Notes: generated by a model not told the origin, from the letters alone. A DNA stretch of 45,926 nt from Streptomyces sp. MBT65 (GCF_016612545.1 NZ_JAENRY010000027.1:1-45926), one strand, 5' to 3'; shown: positions 16,224 to 24,920, counted from the stretch's first letter. Program-made: numbers and translations.

Positions 16224-17689
16224 CTCGTGCTCCTGGGACGGGTCGTGACGAGCGGAGGGCGGCGGGTGGACCACTCGGTGGCCGCCTCGTAGCAGGCGGC
16301 GGCGCGCAGGATGTCCGCGTCACCGTGGTAGGGGCCGATGATCTGCAGCCCGACCGGCAGACCGTGCGAGTCGAATCCGCAGGGCACGGTGACGGCGGGC
16401 AGACCGGCGTGGCTCGGCGGTTCGGTCAGGCGGTGGAAGGCGAGACCCGGCTCGGCCACCGCCTGCCCGTCGACATGGGTCGGGCCGGCGGCGGGACCCG
16501 GGTGCGGGAACACGACGGACGGCATCGTCGGGGTGAGCAGGAGGTCGTAGCGCGAGAAGACGGCGGCGAAGCCCTCCGCGATCCGGGCGCGCGCGGAGGC
16601 CGAGTGCCGCAGGTGGTCGGCCGCCGTGAGGGTGCGTCCCTTCTCCGCGAGGCGGCTGATGATCGGGGGCGAGCCGGCCGGGTCCCAGCCCTGCTCGATC
16701 AGCTCGTCAAGAGCCACGGTGAACGCGGGTGTCCAGAAGTCCTGGAAGTACTGGACGGCGTCGGGCAGGTCGATGTCCACCGGCTCGACGTGGGCGCCCA
16801 GGTCCTCGGCGAACACCCGCAGTGCCTGTTCGAACCGGTCGCGTACGTCGGGGTCGACCGGGCCCTGCCCAAAGTCGGGGCTGTAGGCGACGCGCAGCCC
16901 GCGCACGCTCGCGTCGCGGAGAGCGTCGGTGAAGGGAACCAGCGGCGCCGGGAGGGCCATCGGCTCATGGGGATCGGGGCCGGCCGTGGCCTGGAGCATC
17001 AGTGCAGCATCCGCGACCGTACGGGTCAGCGGGCCACAGGCGGCGACCAGACCGTAGACGTCGGCCTCGCCGTGGATGGGGATCCGCCCGGTGGAGGCTT
17101 TGAGGCCTACCACCCCGCAGCACGAGGCGGGGACGCGGATGGAGCCGCCCCCGTCGCTCCCCCAGGCGAGCGGGGCGAGGCCGGACGCCACCGCGGCGGC
17201 CGCACCTCCACTGGAGCCGCCCGCGGTCCTGGTGGTGTCCCAGGGGTTGTTGGTGATGCCGGTCAGGGGGCTCTCGGTGACCCCGAGCATCCCGAACTCA
17301 GGAGTGCAGGTCTTGCCGACCAGGATCGCTCCGGCCGCCTTGAGACGGGACCACGCCAAGGTGTCGCGCTCGGGCACATGGTCCTTGAAGGCCACCGATC
17401 CATAGGTGGTGCGTACCCCGGCGGTGTCCGTGAGGTCCTTGACCGTGATCGGCACGCCGTGCAGCGGAGCGAGCTGTCCGGCCGGCGTGGCCGTCACTTG
17501 TCGTTCGGCCTCCCGTGCTGCGGCGAGAGCCTGCTCGGCGGTCACCGTCACGAAGGCGTTGACGAGGGGGTCGACCCGCTCGATCCGGGCCAGCACGGCT
17601 TCGACCGCTTCGACCGGTGACACTGCGCGTTCTCTGATGGCGCGGGCCAGCTCGGTGGCCGGCATGTCGCACAGCTGGTCGTCACTCAT
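16220..17689 (-). CDS. Amidase-signature family amidohydrolase
   Basis: A 489-residue cytoplasmic amidase from ATG 17689. The Ser-cisSer-Lys triad is visible: K84 in P-I-T-V-K-D, S159 in the G-G-S-S-G-G motif and S183 in the G-G-G-S-I-R motif. The family hydrolyses linear amides to acid plus ammonia or amine (GatA, FAAH, aryl amidases). No GatB/C partners are encoded, so a free catabolic amidase is more likely than a tRNA-dependent amidotransferase subunit. It overlaps the MaoC-like stop by 8 bp (ATGAGTGA) and the binding-protein start by 4 bp. It is therefore translated with the importer and probably acts on the imported substrate. Confidence 0.92.
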   Translation of the reverse strand: MSDDQLCDMPATELARAIRERAVSPVEAVEAVLARIERVDPLVNAFVTVTAEQALAAAREAERQVTATPAGQLAPLHGVPITVKDLTDTAGVRTTYGSVAFKDHVPERDTLAWSRLKAAGAILVGKTCTPEFGMLGVTESPLTGITNNPWDTTRTAGGSSGGAAAAVASGLAPLAWGSDGGGSIRVPASCCGVVGLKASTGRIPIHGEADVYGLVAACGPLTRTVADAALMLQATAGPDPHEPMALPAPLVPFTDALRDASVRGLRVAYSPDFGQGPVDPDVRDRFEQALRVFAEDLGAHVEPVDIDLPDAVQYFQDFWTPAFTVALDELIEQGWDPAGSPPIISRLAEKGRTLTAADHLRHSASARARIAEGFAAVFSRYDLLLTPTMPSVVFPHPGPAAGPTHVDGQAVAEPGLAFHRLTEPPSHAGLPAVTVPCGFDSHGLPVGLQIIGPYHGDADILRAAACYEAATEWSTRRPPLVTTRPRSTR

Positions 17690-18203
17690 CGCGACACTCC
17701 TCGTCTTCGTTGTCTCCGTCGTCGCCAGGCACCCAGAGCACCCGCCACTGGGCGGTGAACCCGGGCCGTTTCCTGTTCTCGACCTCGATCACGCAGTCGA
17801 ACAGGAGCAGGTAGTTGTCGCCGCGAGGCTCGGCCTCAAGGACCTCGAACGTCAGCCGCATGCGCTCACCGGCGCGCACCGGGGAGACGAAGCGCACACG
17901 GTCAAGCCCGTAGTTCCAGCCGGCGATCTCCCCGGGAGCGGGCCGCAGGACCCTGCTCATCAGATGGTCGAGGAGGCTGAGCAGATGGAAGCCCTCGACC
18001 AGTTGCTCGGGGTAGACGGACAGGTCGTATCCGTCCGGGTTCTCGTCGACGTAACTCGCCTCGTCGAACAGCGGCAGCTTGTTGGCGTCGACGGCGAACC
18101 AGTCGCCGGTGAACGAGCGGCCGGCGAGGGACGGGATCTCCGCGAACGTGACCGTCACGCCGTCCTGGGCCAGGGCGGTGTTGGGAGCGTTGATGTCAGG
18201 CAT
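17682..18203 (-). CDS. MaoC-like dehydratase/hotdog-fold protein
   Basis: A 173-residue single hotdog-fold protein from ATG 18203. It shows the MaoC pattern F-A-V-D-A-N-K-L near residue 38 and the central helix region V-E-G-F-H-L-L-S-L-L, followed by the strand R-V-R-F-V-S-P-V-R-A-G-E-R typical of the family. MaoC-like enzymes hydrate enoyl-CoA or otherwise handle acyl thioesters. The canonical D-x-x-x-x-H hydratase dyad is not obvious, so activity is uncertain. Its gene is sandwiched by 8-bp overlaps between an acyl-CoA synthetase gene and the amidase gene, which fits conversion of a CoA-activated product. The extreme C-terminus is unusually acidic (G-D-D-G-D-N-E-D-E-E). Confidence 0.85.
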   Translation of the reverse strand: MPDINAPNTALAQDGVTVTFAEIPSLAGRSFTGDWFAVDANKLPLFDEASYVDENPDGYDLSVYPEQLVEGFHLLSLLDHLMSRVLRPAPGEIAGWNYGLDRVRFVSPVRAGERMRLTFEVLEAEPRGDNYLLLFDCVIEVENRKRPGFTAQWRVLWVPGDDGDNEDEECRDE

Positions 18204-20340
18204 GGTGAGCCACCAGGAGGGAGTCGACGATCAGGACGCGGCCGGTGCCGTGCTCGACAAAGACGGGGTTGAGATCGCCCTCGGCGAGCAGGTCCGCGAA
18301 GTCGGCGGCCAGCAGGGAGAGCCGGTGCACCGCGTCTGCGAGGGGGCCCGTGTCGGTCTTGGGCTGGAGGTTGCGGTAGCCGTCCAGGACAGTGCCGAGG
18401 CGGGTGCGGGCGATGACCTGTCGGGCTTCGACCGGGTCGATGGGGGCCAGTGCGGACGCCGTGTCCCTGTGAAGTTCCACGAGCGTACCGCCGGTGCCGA
18501 CGGTCGTGACGGCGCCGAAGACCGGGTCCGACACGAAGCCGATCATGGCCTCCGTGCTGTCGCCGACCTGCCGCTGTATCTCGAAGCCGTCGATGACAGC
18601 GTCGGGGCGGGCCGCACTCACTCGGTCCCGGATGCCGTCGACAGCGAGCCGCAGTGCGGCCTCGTCCTTGACGTCGAGGACTACCCCGCCGAGGTCGGAA
18701 CGGTGCGCGACATCAACTGACGCGACCTTCACGACTACCGGATATCCGTGAGCCGAGGCCCATCGCACCGCGCCTTCGGCGTCGGGCACGACCGCCGATT
18801 CGACGCATGGGAGCCCGTACCGGGAGAGCAGGTTTCGCGAGAGGGCTGCGGTCAGGGGACCGCTGTGTCCCGCGATCTGCGCCCGCAGCTCGCGGATCGC
18901 CTCTCGGTGGGGACCGCCGGTTCTGTCGTCCTTCCGGTCGGTGGGCACGGGCCGCTGGTTGACGGCGAGCGAGCGCAGCGCGACGAGTCCGTTCCCGATG
19001 CCCCGCAAGAGGGGGACCGAGGGGCCGAGAAGGGCTTCGCAGGCCGGGTGGACGCTCACCGAGCTGCTGGAGGCGACGACCAGGGGCTTGGCCGGGCGCT
19101 GGTCCGCGACGGCGCGGACCGAGCGGTACTCGTCGGACTCGTACTCCACCTCGTCGTCGGTGAGCGTGGCCTGGCCGTCCAGGACGACCAGGACGGAGTC
19201 GACCTCCGGGTCGTCGAGCACCAGCCGGATCGACTGCTCGTAGCCCTCTTCGGTGAAGTGGATGCTTGCCCCGGAGTCGTAGGGGTTGTTCACGGTCGCG
19301 CCCGGCATGGCCTCCTCCAGCGCGCGGACGGTCGGCTCGGTGAAGGCGGGCGTGGTGACCGAGCGCGCCTCGGCGAGATCGGCGGCCAGGGCGGCCTGCC
19401 CGCCGGAGATGGTGATCACGCCGACCCTCGTGCCTGCCGCTGGCGGCAGGTCCGGCACTGTGAGGCACTGCAGTACGGACGCGAGCTCGTCGTAGTCCGC
19501 GACCAGGGGCACGTCGAGCCGCTCGAACAGCGCCTGGTAGGCCGCGTCACTGCCCACCAGGGCCCCGGTGTGGGCGGTCGTGGCGGCGGAGCCGACCGCG
19601 CTGCGGCCCACCTTGAGGACCACCACGGGCTTTCCGGCCTGGCGCATCCGCGTCACCCCGGCGACGAAGGAGGGCAGGTCCCTGATCGATTCGAGAACCA
19701 CCCCGGCCGCGGCCGTCGCCGGATCGTCGGCCAGCCAGGACAGATAATCGGCGGTCGTGAGGCCGTACTCGCCCCCCGACGAGACGACCTTGGAGAACCG
19801 CACCCGTCCGCTGGACCGGGCCACGAAGATCGCGGCGGACCCGGACTGGGCGATGAGGGCCACGTTGCCGGGCTCGGCACCGGTGACATTGGCGGTGTCG
19901 ATCCACAGCGGGATGCCGTCCGTGTGGTTGATGAATCCCATGCAGTTCGGCCCGTGCACGGCCATCTTGCTGGTGCGGGCGAAGTCGATGAACGCGCGGG
20001 TGGTGGAGGCGTCCAGGCCCACGGTCGGCACGAGTGCCGACCGGCATCCGGCCGCCTCCAGCTGACGCAGGGCGTCCATGACGGCCGGGGCGGGCAGGGA
20101 GACGACGGCGGCGTCGATACCGCCGGGCAGCCGGGCCACCCCCGGGACGGCTGCGAGGCCGTCGATACTCGCGGCCGTCGGGTGAACCACGTGGACATCG
20201 CCCGCGTAGTCCTGCCGCCGAAGATTTCGCAGCACGTGGTTGCCCGCGCTCAGCTTCCTGGCCGAGGCCCCGAGGACCGCGACGGAGGCCGGCCTCAGCA
20301 AAGCGCTCAGGCCGGGAGTGTGACGTGGTGGCTCTGTCAT
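18196..20340 (-). CDS. NDP-forming acyl-CoA synthetase (acetate-CoA ligase, ADP-forming, fused alpha-beta)
   Basis: A 714-residue protein from ATG 20340. The N-terminal CoA-binding Rossmann domain (S-V-A-V-L-G-A-S-A) and the succinyl-CoA-ligase-like domains contain A-Q-S-G-S, S-S-G-G-E-Y-G and the probable phosphohistidine H257 in T-T-A-H-T-G-A-L-V-G. The C-terminal part from about 490 is an ATP-grasp domain. The family converts acid + CoA + ATP to acyl-CoA + ADP + phosphate (acetate, propionate, branched or aryl acids). As first gene of the operon it likely activates the acid freed by the amidase or hydrolase. It is divergent from a TetR gene with a palindromic site between them. Confidence 0.9.
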   Translation of the reverse strand: MTEPPRHTPGLSALLRPASVAVLGASARKLSAGNHVLRNLRRQDYAGDVHVVHPTAASIDGLAAVPGVARLPGGIDAAVVSLPAPAVMDALRQLEAAGCRSALVPTVGLDASTTRAFIDFARTSKMAVHGPNCMGFINHTDGIPLWIDTANVTGAEPGNVALIAQSGSAAIFVARSSGRVRFSKVVSSGGEYGLTTADYLSWLADDPATAAAGVVLESIRDLPSFVAGVTRMRQAGKPVVVLKVGRSAVGSAATTAHTGALVGSDAAYQALFERLDVPLVADYDELASVLQCLTVPDLPPAAGTRVGVITISGGQAALAADLAEARSVTTPAFTEPTVRALEEAMPGATVNNPYDSGASIHFTEEGYEQSIRLVLDDPEVDSVLVVLDGQATLTDDEVEYESDEYRSVRAVADQRPAKPLVVASSSSVSVHPACEALLGPSVPLLRGIGNGLVALRSLAVNQRPVPTDRKDDRTGGPHREAIRELRAQIAGHSGPLTAALSRNLLSRYGLPCVESAVVPDAEGAVRWASAHGYPVVVKVASVDVAHRSDLGGVVLDVKDEAALRLAVDGIRDRVSAARPDAVIDGFEIQRQVGDSTEAMIGFVSDPVFGAVTTVGTGGTLVELHRDTASALAPIDPVEARQVIARTRLGTVLDGYRNLQPKTDTGPLADAVHRLSLLAADFADLLAEGDLNPVFVEHGTGRVLIVDSLLVAHHA

Positions 20341-20537
20341 CCGGTGACTCCAGATTCGGATTCATGGGGTGCTTCGACAGCTCGCGAGGAGGCTTGGGGC
20401 GAGCGGCGAGGATGAGATGTGGGCCGGCTCGGCGGTGAGTGACCGTGGAGGACGCCGGTGGGTCGGCCGGTCGGCGGGTTGGCTCAGGACCGGGTGCTCT
20501 TGCGGGAGGCTGATGTACCGCTTCGCGTATCGGTGAA

Positions 20538-20555
20538 TGTATATCCATAGATACA
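20538..20555. promoter_or_regulatory. Candidate TetR operator/promoter region between divergent genes
   Basis: TGTATATCCATAGATACA is an 18-bp imperfect palindrome: the outer five pairs are perfect and one more inner pair matches. It lies in an AT-rich patch about 200 bp upstream of the acyl-CoA synthetase start (20340, minus strand) and 131 bp upstream of the TetR start (20686, plus strand). Its length and symmetry suit a TetR dimer. The remainder of the 345-bp gap shows no other clear symmetry and no assigned -10/-35 pair. Confidence 0.55.
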
Positions 20556-20685
20556 CTTCGACAATAGGTCGGCCTTGATCACCTGTGCCGTAACCAGACG
20601 TTTACTTGATGGGCGATCCGCCATACCGGCCCGCCGACGCGGCACGCGCCGGAGAATGGCAGGCTGAAGCCCCAGGAGGAGAGCC

Positions 20686-21258
20686 GTGCCCCGTCATGTG
20701 GACCATGAGCAGCGCCGTCGCGACATCATCGACGCCTCACGCCGGATCCTCGTCTCCGGCGGCCCCTCCGCCCTCACCATCCGTGCCGTGGCCAAGGAGC
20801 TGGGCGGCTCCATCACCCTCGTCACCCACTTCTTTCCGACCCGCCCGGAACTGATGCGGGCCGTCGTGACCGAGATGATCGACAGCTACGACACCGAACT
20901 CGCGACCCTGGAAGAGGGCGCGGACGCGCCGACGCGCCTGCGGATCCTGATGCGCTGGATGCTTCCACTGGCCGAGGACGAGTGGGCGGCGGAGAAGGGC
21001 CGCATCGTCCTCATCGCCCAACGCGACCAGGAGCCGAGCATCGGAGAGTTCTTCACGACCATGGACGCGCGCATACGGGAACTGCTGCGCCGACATGTCG
21101 AACCCCTGGTGCCCGCCGAACAGGTCGACGCGACCGTTGACCTGTTGCGGGTGCTGGCCAATGGGCTGGTCCTGTCGGCCGTGGAGCACCACCACGCGTG
21201 GCCGCGAGAGCGGCAGTTGGCGGTGCTGGACGCGGCACTCGCGGCGTACGGCCTGTGA
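20686..21258 (+). CDS. TetR/AcrR family transcriptional regulator
   Basis: A 190-residue regulator. GTG 20686 follows AGGAGGA with 5-bp spacing. The N-terminal helix-turn-helix (residues about 10-55) reads R-R-R-D-I-I-D-A-S-R-R-I-L then T-I-R-A-V-A-K-E-L-G-G-S-I-T-L-V-T-H-F-F, which is the TetR pattern. The C-terminal helical domain (60-190) binds an unknown ligand. It is transcribed away from the catabolic operon that starts at 20340, and a palindrome lies between them, so local repression of that operon and of itself is the simplest model. Downstream is degraded DNA, so it is not part of a longer operon. Confidence 0.9.
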   Translation: MPRHVDHEQRRRDIIDASRRILVSGGPSALTIRAVAKELGGSITLVTHFFPTRPELMRAVVTEMIDSYDTELATLEEGADAPTRLRILMRWMLPLAEDEWAAEKGRIVLIAQRDQEPSIGEFFTTMDARIRELLRRHVEPLVPAEQVDATVDLLRVLANGLVLSAVEHHHAWPRERQLAVLDAALAAYGL

Positions 21259-21350
21259 AGGCACCCACCGGTAAGTCCGCCCTGTCGCAGGCGGTGCGGA
21301 TCTTCGAGGCCTTCACGCCCGGAGATCCGGCACTCACAGTCTCCGTGATC
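21255..21350 (+). pseudogene. IclR-family regulator N-terminal fragment
   Basis: Starting right at the TetR stop, one frame reads K-S-A-L-S-Q-A-V-R-I-F-E-A-F-T-P-G-D-P-A-L-T-V-S. This is the opening helix of an IclR-type winged helix (S-x-L-x-R-x-x-R-I-L-x-A-F pattern). It breaks off before the recognition helix, and the rest of the regulator is absent. Only about 30 residues remain, so it is a non-functional scrap. Confidence 0.45.
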
Positions 21351-21356
21351 TCCCTG

Positions 21357-21424
21357 CGGAGAAGTACCTGTTCATCGCCAGCGGCATCGGCATCACTCCG
21401 CTCCTGCCGATGGTCCACCCTTCC
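21357..21424 (+). pseudogene. Ferredoxin/phthalate dioxygenase reductase fragment
   Basis: About 20 residues read E-K-Y-L-F-I-A-S-G-I-G-I-T-P-L-L-P-M-V. This is the NAD-binding motif (G-G-I-G-I-T-P-type) of VanB/phthalate dioxygenase reductases. It abuts the IclR scrap, and nothing before or after continues the enzyme. It seems to be left from a lost oxygenase locus that was cut away together with its regulator. Confidence 0.5.
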
Positions 21425-21541
21425 AGGCCGGGCTCACTCACCCCCGACGGCAAGGCGGTCGACACCGACCGGCGCGCTGACCCCTGCTACTGATCTCTTC
21501 GGGTTGTTGTCGGGTGCTGATCCCTGCGGTAGGCCGGTCGT

Positions 21542-21905
21542 ATGCGGTACGCGCAGGGCGGCGGGTTTGACCGCCGAGCGGCAAGAGCTTCGTGAGCGGA
21601 TCCGGTACCAGGCGGGCGAACGGTTCACGCGCGACGAGAAGACCGCGGCGATCGCGAAGGATCTGCGGGAGAGCGAGCAGTCGGTGGAACGCTGGCGGCG
21701 TGCCTGGCGGGAGGGCGGGATGGATGCGCTGGCTTCCACCGGACCGTCGAAACTGCCCAGGCTGTCTGACGGCCGGTTCGCGGAATTGGAGAAGGAGTTG
21801 ACCCGCGGACTCGCCGAGCACGGCTGGAGGACCAGCGGTGGACCCTGGCACAGATGAGAGTCCTGATCGCCTGGAAGTTCCGGATCGGCTGTTTGAGCTG
21901 CCGCG
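21542..21905 (+). pseudogene. Transposase helix-turn-helix fragment (IS630-like), frameshifted and truncated
   Basis: The frame from about 21542 reads R-Y-A-Q-G-G-G-L-T-A-E-R-Q-E-L-R-E-R-I-R and then a winged-helix segment S-E-Q-S-V-E-R-W-R-R-A-W-R-E-G-G-M-D-A-L-A-S. This is the N-terminal part of the widespread Streptomyces IS630-type transposases. At about 21826 (after H-G-W) the frame runs out, while the adjacent frame continues E-D-Q-R-W-T-L-A-Q-M-R-V-L-I-A-W-K-F, the expected next segment. This indicates a one-base loss. The DDE catalytic domain is absent, so the element is dead. No terminal repeats were identified. Confidence 0.65.
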
Positions 21906-22045
21906 GGCGTCGAGCGGACCGACTGCGCGTATCCGGATACGGCCACCGCTGCCAGCTCCAACGCGCGCCCGGCCAGACACGAACCAGTGCCCCTGCCGGC
22001 CTCGCCGCCGCCTCGCTCACCGCCAAGGGCCGCCGCTGGCTCATG

Positions 22046-22086
22046 GGGAACGGGGTCACGCCCATCCCGGGCGTGACCCCGTTCCC
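22046..22086. terminator. Perfect 18-bp hairpin at the 3' end of the aldolase operon
   Basis: GGGAACGGGGTCACGCCC (22046-22063) pairs without mismatch with 22069-22086 around the 5-nt loop ATCCC. It starts 41 bp past the aldolase stop at 22128 (minus strand) and lies beyond the remnant genes on the plus strand. It is a very strong stem suited to bidirectional, T-tract-less termination. Confidence 0.75.
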
Positions 22087-22127
22087 ATGATGTTCCGGGC
22101 GTTCCTTCGGCGTACGGCGCACACTGC

Positions 22128-23153
22128 TCAGCTCACAGTGGTGGCCTCCTCCGACGCGAGGTCGAGGGCGATGTCGACGATCATGTCCTCCTGACCGCCG
22201 ACCAGGCCCCGGCGGCCGACCTCCAGCAGGAGCGCGCGGGCGTCGACGCTGTAGCGTTCGGCGGCGAGTTCGGCGTGGCGCAGGAAGGAGGAGTAGACGC
22301 CTGCGTAGCCGAGGGTGAGGGTCTCGCGGTCCACCTGGACCGGGCGGTCTCGCAGTGGTCGTACCAGATCGTCGGCGGCGTCCTGGAGGGCGAGGAGATC
22401 GCAACCGTGCTTCCAGTCCTGCAGGTCGGCCACGGCGACGAAGGCCTCGATGGGGCAGTTGCCGGCGCCTGCGTCCTGCCCGGCGAGGGACGCGTCGACC
22501 CGGGTGACGCCCTCCTCCACCGCGACGACGCTGTTGGCGACCGACAGCGAGAGGTTCTCGTGCGCGTGCACGCCGATCTGAGTGGCCGGGTCGAGGACGT
22601 CCCGGTAGGCACGGACATGCTCACGCATGCCGTCCATGGTGAGCCGGCCGCCGGAGTCGGTGACGTACACGCAGTGGGCGCCGTAGGACTCCATGAGCTG
22701 GGCCTGGGCGGCGAGTTCGGCGGGCGGGGCCATGTGGCTCATCATGAGGAAACCGGCCACGTCCATGCCGAGGTCGCGGGCCTTGGCGATGTGCTGGGCG
22801 GAGATGTCGGCCTCGGTGCAGTGGGTGGCGATGCGCACCGAGCGGACGCCGAGGGCGTGGGCGCGCTCCAATTCGGCGATCGTGCCGATGCCGGGCAGGA
22901 GGAGGGTGGTGAGCACCGCGTCGTCGATCGCGTCCGCTGCCGCTTCGATCCATTCCCAGTCGGTGTGGCTGCCGGGGCCGTAGTTGAGCGACCCGCCGGC
23001 CAGGCCGTCGCCGTGCGCGACCTCGATCGCGTCGACGCCCGCCGCGTCGAGGGCGGCGGCGATGCGGCCCACGTCGGCGGGGTCGATGCGGTGCCGGATG
23101 GCGTGCATACCGTCGCGCAGGGTGACGTCCTGGATGTACAGGCTGGGGCTCAT
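22128..23153 (-). CDS. dmpG: 4-hydroxy-2-oxovalerate aldolase
   Basis: A 341-residue HMGL-like TIM-barrel aldolase from ATG 23153. It opens with [11 protein letters not shown], the metal- and substrate-binding signature of the DmpG/BphI/MhpE family, and carries H-A-H-E-N-L-S-L near residue 200 (metal-binding histidines). It splits 4-hydroxy-2-oxovalerate into pyruvate and acetaldehyde with a divalent metal. Its start overlaps the acetaldehyde dehydrogenase stop by ATGA. In the family the two enzymes form a complex that channels acetaldehyde, so coupled synthesis is expected. Length matches the family. It is the last gene of the unit, followed by a strong hairpin. Confidence 0.95.
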   Translation of the reverse strand: MSPSLYIQDVTLRDGMHAIRHRIDPADVGRIAAALDAAGVDAIEVAHGDGLAGGSLNYGPGSHTDWEWIEAAADAIDDAVLTTLLLPGIGTIAELERAHALGVRSVRIATHCTEADISAQHIAKARDLGMDVAGFLMMSHMAPPAELAAQAQLMESYGAHCVYVTDSGGRLTMDGMREHVRAYRDVLDPATQIGVHAHENLSLSVANSVVAVEEGVTRVDASLAGQDAGAGNCPIEAFVAVADLQDWKHGCDLLALQDAADDLVRPLRDRPVQVDRETLTLGYAGVYSSFLRHAELAAERYSVDARALLLEVGRRGLVGGQEDMIVDIALDLASEEATTVS

Positions 23154-24106
23154 CGGTGGGCCTCCGCGGGAAGGGTGCTGCGCCGGGCGATCGACTCGGC
23201 GACCCGCAGCGCGGCCGACGTCATGATGTCGAGGTTTCCGGCGTAGGCCGGCAGGTAGTGGGCGGCGCCCTCGACTTCGAGGAACACCGAGATCCGGGTG
23301 GTCACCGGACCCGCGCCGTCGGGCACCAGGGTGTGCACCGGTTCGTCTTCGGCGACGGGGGCGAACTGTACCTCCTGCTTGAGCCGGTAACCGGGCACGT
23401 ACTGGGCCACCCGGTCGGCCATCTCCTTGACGGAGGCGCGCACGGCGTCCTGGTCGACGTCACCGGTCAGGCAGAACACGGTGTCCCGCATGATCAGCGG
23501 CGGCTCGGCGGGGTTGAGGACGATGATCGCCTTGCCGCGCGCGGCGCCGCCCACCGTCTCGATGGCGTGGGAGGTGGTCTCGGTGAACTCGTCGATGTTG
23601 GCGCGGGTGCCGGGTCCGGCCGACTTGGAGGCGATGGAGGCGACGATCTCTGCGTAGTGGACGTCGGTCACCGCGGAGACGGCCGCGACCATGGGGATGG
23701 TCGCCTGGCCGCCGCAGGTGACCATGTTGAGGTTGTCGGCCCCCGCGTCGAGGTGCTCCTCGAGGTTGACCGGTGGCACGACGAACGGGCCGATGGCTGC
23801 GGGCGTGAGGTCGATGAGTTTTTTGCCGTAGGACCCGAGCTTGTGGGCGTTGGCCAGGTGGGCCTTGGCCGAGGTGGCGTCGAAGACGATCTCGATCGTG
23901 TCGAAATGCGGCAGAGCGATGAGGCCGTCGACGCCCTCGTGGGTCGTGGGGACCTTGAGGCGGGCGGCGCGCGCGAGGCCGTCGGACGCCGGGTCGATGC
24001 CGACCATGGCACCGACTTCCAGGGTGTCCGACAGACGCAGGATCTTGATCATCAGGTCGGTGCCGATGTTGCCGGACCCGATGATGGCAACCTTGGTCTT
24101 CGTCAT
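23150..24106 (-). CDS. mhpF: Acetaldehyde dehydrogenase (acetylating)
   Basis: A 318-residue enzyme from ATG 24106. It has the NAD-binding motif G-S-G-N-I-G-T-D (10-17), the catalytic cysteine C131 in [12 protein letters not shown], and the C-terminal domain used to dock the aldolase. It converts acetaldehyde + CoA + NAD to acetyl-CoA. Starts and stops overlap with the hydratase gene before it and the aldolase gene after it (ATGA at both ends). The length is that of MhpF/DmpF/BphJ. Confidence 0.95.
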   Translation of the reverse strand: MTKTKVAIIGSGNIGTDLMIKILRLSDTLEVGAMVGIDPASDGLARAARLKVPTTHEGVDGLIALPHFDTIEIVFDATSAKAHLANAHKLGSYGKKLIDLTPAAIGPFVVPPVNLEEHLDAGADNLNMVTCGGQATIPMVAAVSAVTDVHYAEIVASIASKSAGPGTRANIDEFTETTSHAIETVGGAARGKAIIVLNPAEPPLIMRDTVFCLTGDVDQDAVRASVKEMADRVAQYVPGYRLKQEVQFAPVAEDEPVHTLVPDGAGPVTTRISVFLEVEGAAHYLPAYAGNLDIMTSAALRVAESIARRSTLPAEAHR

Positions 24107-24915
24107 GCGCTGCTCTTTTCGGAGAATACGGCGGTGACCTCGCCGAGCGAGCTGATCTCGGCGCGGATCCGGGTTCCGGGCGGAGTGGGGACCATGGGGC
24201 CGAGCGCGCCGGACAGGACGACCTGGCCCGCGCGCAGCGGATCGCCGAACTCCCGTGCCGTGCGGGCCAGCCAGGCCAACGCGTTCAGCGGGTCACCGAG
24301 GCATGCGGCGCCGTTGCCCTCGGAGACGAGGACGTCGTCGGCGTACAGCCGCATGGAGGTCTCGCGGGGCTCGAAGTCGTCGAGGGTGAGCCGGTGTTCG
24401 GCGAGCACGAAGAGTCCGCTGGAGGCGTTGTCCGCGACCGTGTCGGTGAGGGTGATGTCCCAGTCGGCGATGCGGCTGTCGACGATCTCGAGCGCGGCGA
24501 CTGCGTACTCGACCGCGGCGCGCACCCGCGGCGGGGTCAGGTCGCCGTCGGTCAGGTCCTCCTTGAGCACGAAGGCGATCTCCGCCTCGGCCTTGGGCTG
24601 GAGCAGCCGCCCGGACGGTACCTCGGGCAGGCCCGAGACGTCCATGTCGGCGAAGAGCACACCGAAGTCGGGCTGATCGACGCCGAGTTGGCGCTGTACA
24701 GCGGGTGAGGTCAGGCCGATCTTGCGGCCCACGACGACCGCGCCGTCCACCAGCCTGCGACGGGCCAGCTCCTGTTGTACGGCGTAGGCGGCGGCGAGGT
24801 CGTGTTCGCCGAGGAGATCACGTACGGGCGGGACGGGCCGGCCCTCGTCCAGGGCGGTGGCGAGCCGTGCGGCGGCGCGGACCACGGCCTGTGCGTCAAC
24901 TGGTGTGTACGTCAT
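24103..24915 (-). CDS. mhpD: 2-keto-4-pentenoate hydratase (2-hydroxypentadienoate hydratase)
   Basis: A 270-residue member of the fumarylacetoacetate hydrolase-like hydratase family, start ATG 24915, five bases after the extradiol dioxygenase stop. Typical segments are G-R-K-I-G-L-T-S near residue 65, [11 protein letters not shown] (the metal-binding E-x-E) and the C-terminal [10 protein letters not shown]. It adds water to 2-hydroxypenta-2,4-dienoate, giving 4-hydroxy-2-oxovalerate for the next enzyme. The length equals E. coli MhpD. A longer in-frame start inside the previous gene is possible but is not supported by a ribosome-binding site. Confidence 0.93.
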   Translation of the reverse strand: MTYTPVDAQAVVRAAARLATALDEGRPVPPVRDLLGEHDLAAAYAVQQELARRRLVDGAVVVGRKIGLTSPAVQRQLGVDQPDFGVLFADMDVSGLPEVPSGRLLQPKAEAEIAFVLKEDLTDGDLTPPRVRAAVEYAVAALEIVDSRIADWDITLTDTVADNASSGLFVLAEHRLTLDDFEPRETSMRLYADDVLVSEGNGAACLGDPLNALAWLARTAREFGDPLRAGQVVLSGALGPMVPTPPGTRIRAEISSLGEVTAVFSEKSSA

Positions 24916-24920
24916 GGCGG

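Noticed and set aside
14487..16292. 601-residue plus-strand ORF over the binding-protein gene
   Set aside because: Antisense shadow. The codon pattern is low-complexity Gly/Arg/Asp-rich and the minus strand holds a well-defined lipoprotein with a ribosome-binding site.
16220..17689. GatA subunit of Glu-tRNA amidotransferase
   Set aside because: The amidase signature is shared, but GatB and GatC are not encoded nearby and the gene is embedded in a catabolic importer operon.
18748..20415. 555-residue plus-strand ORF over the acyl-CoA synthetase gene
   Set aside because: Shadow of the high-GC minus-strand gene. Composition is Gly/Arg-rich and no domain is recognisable.
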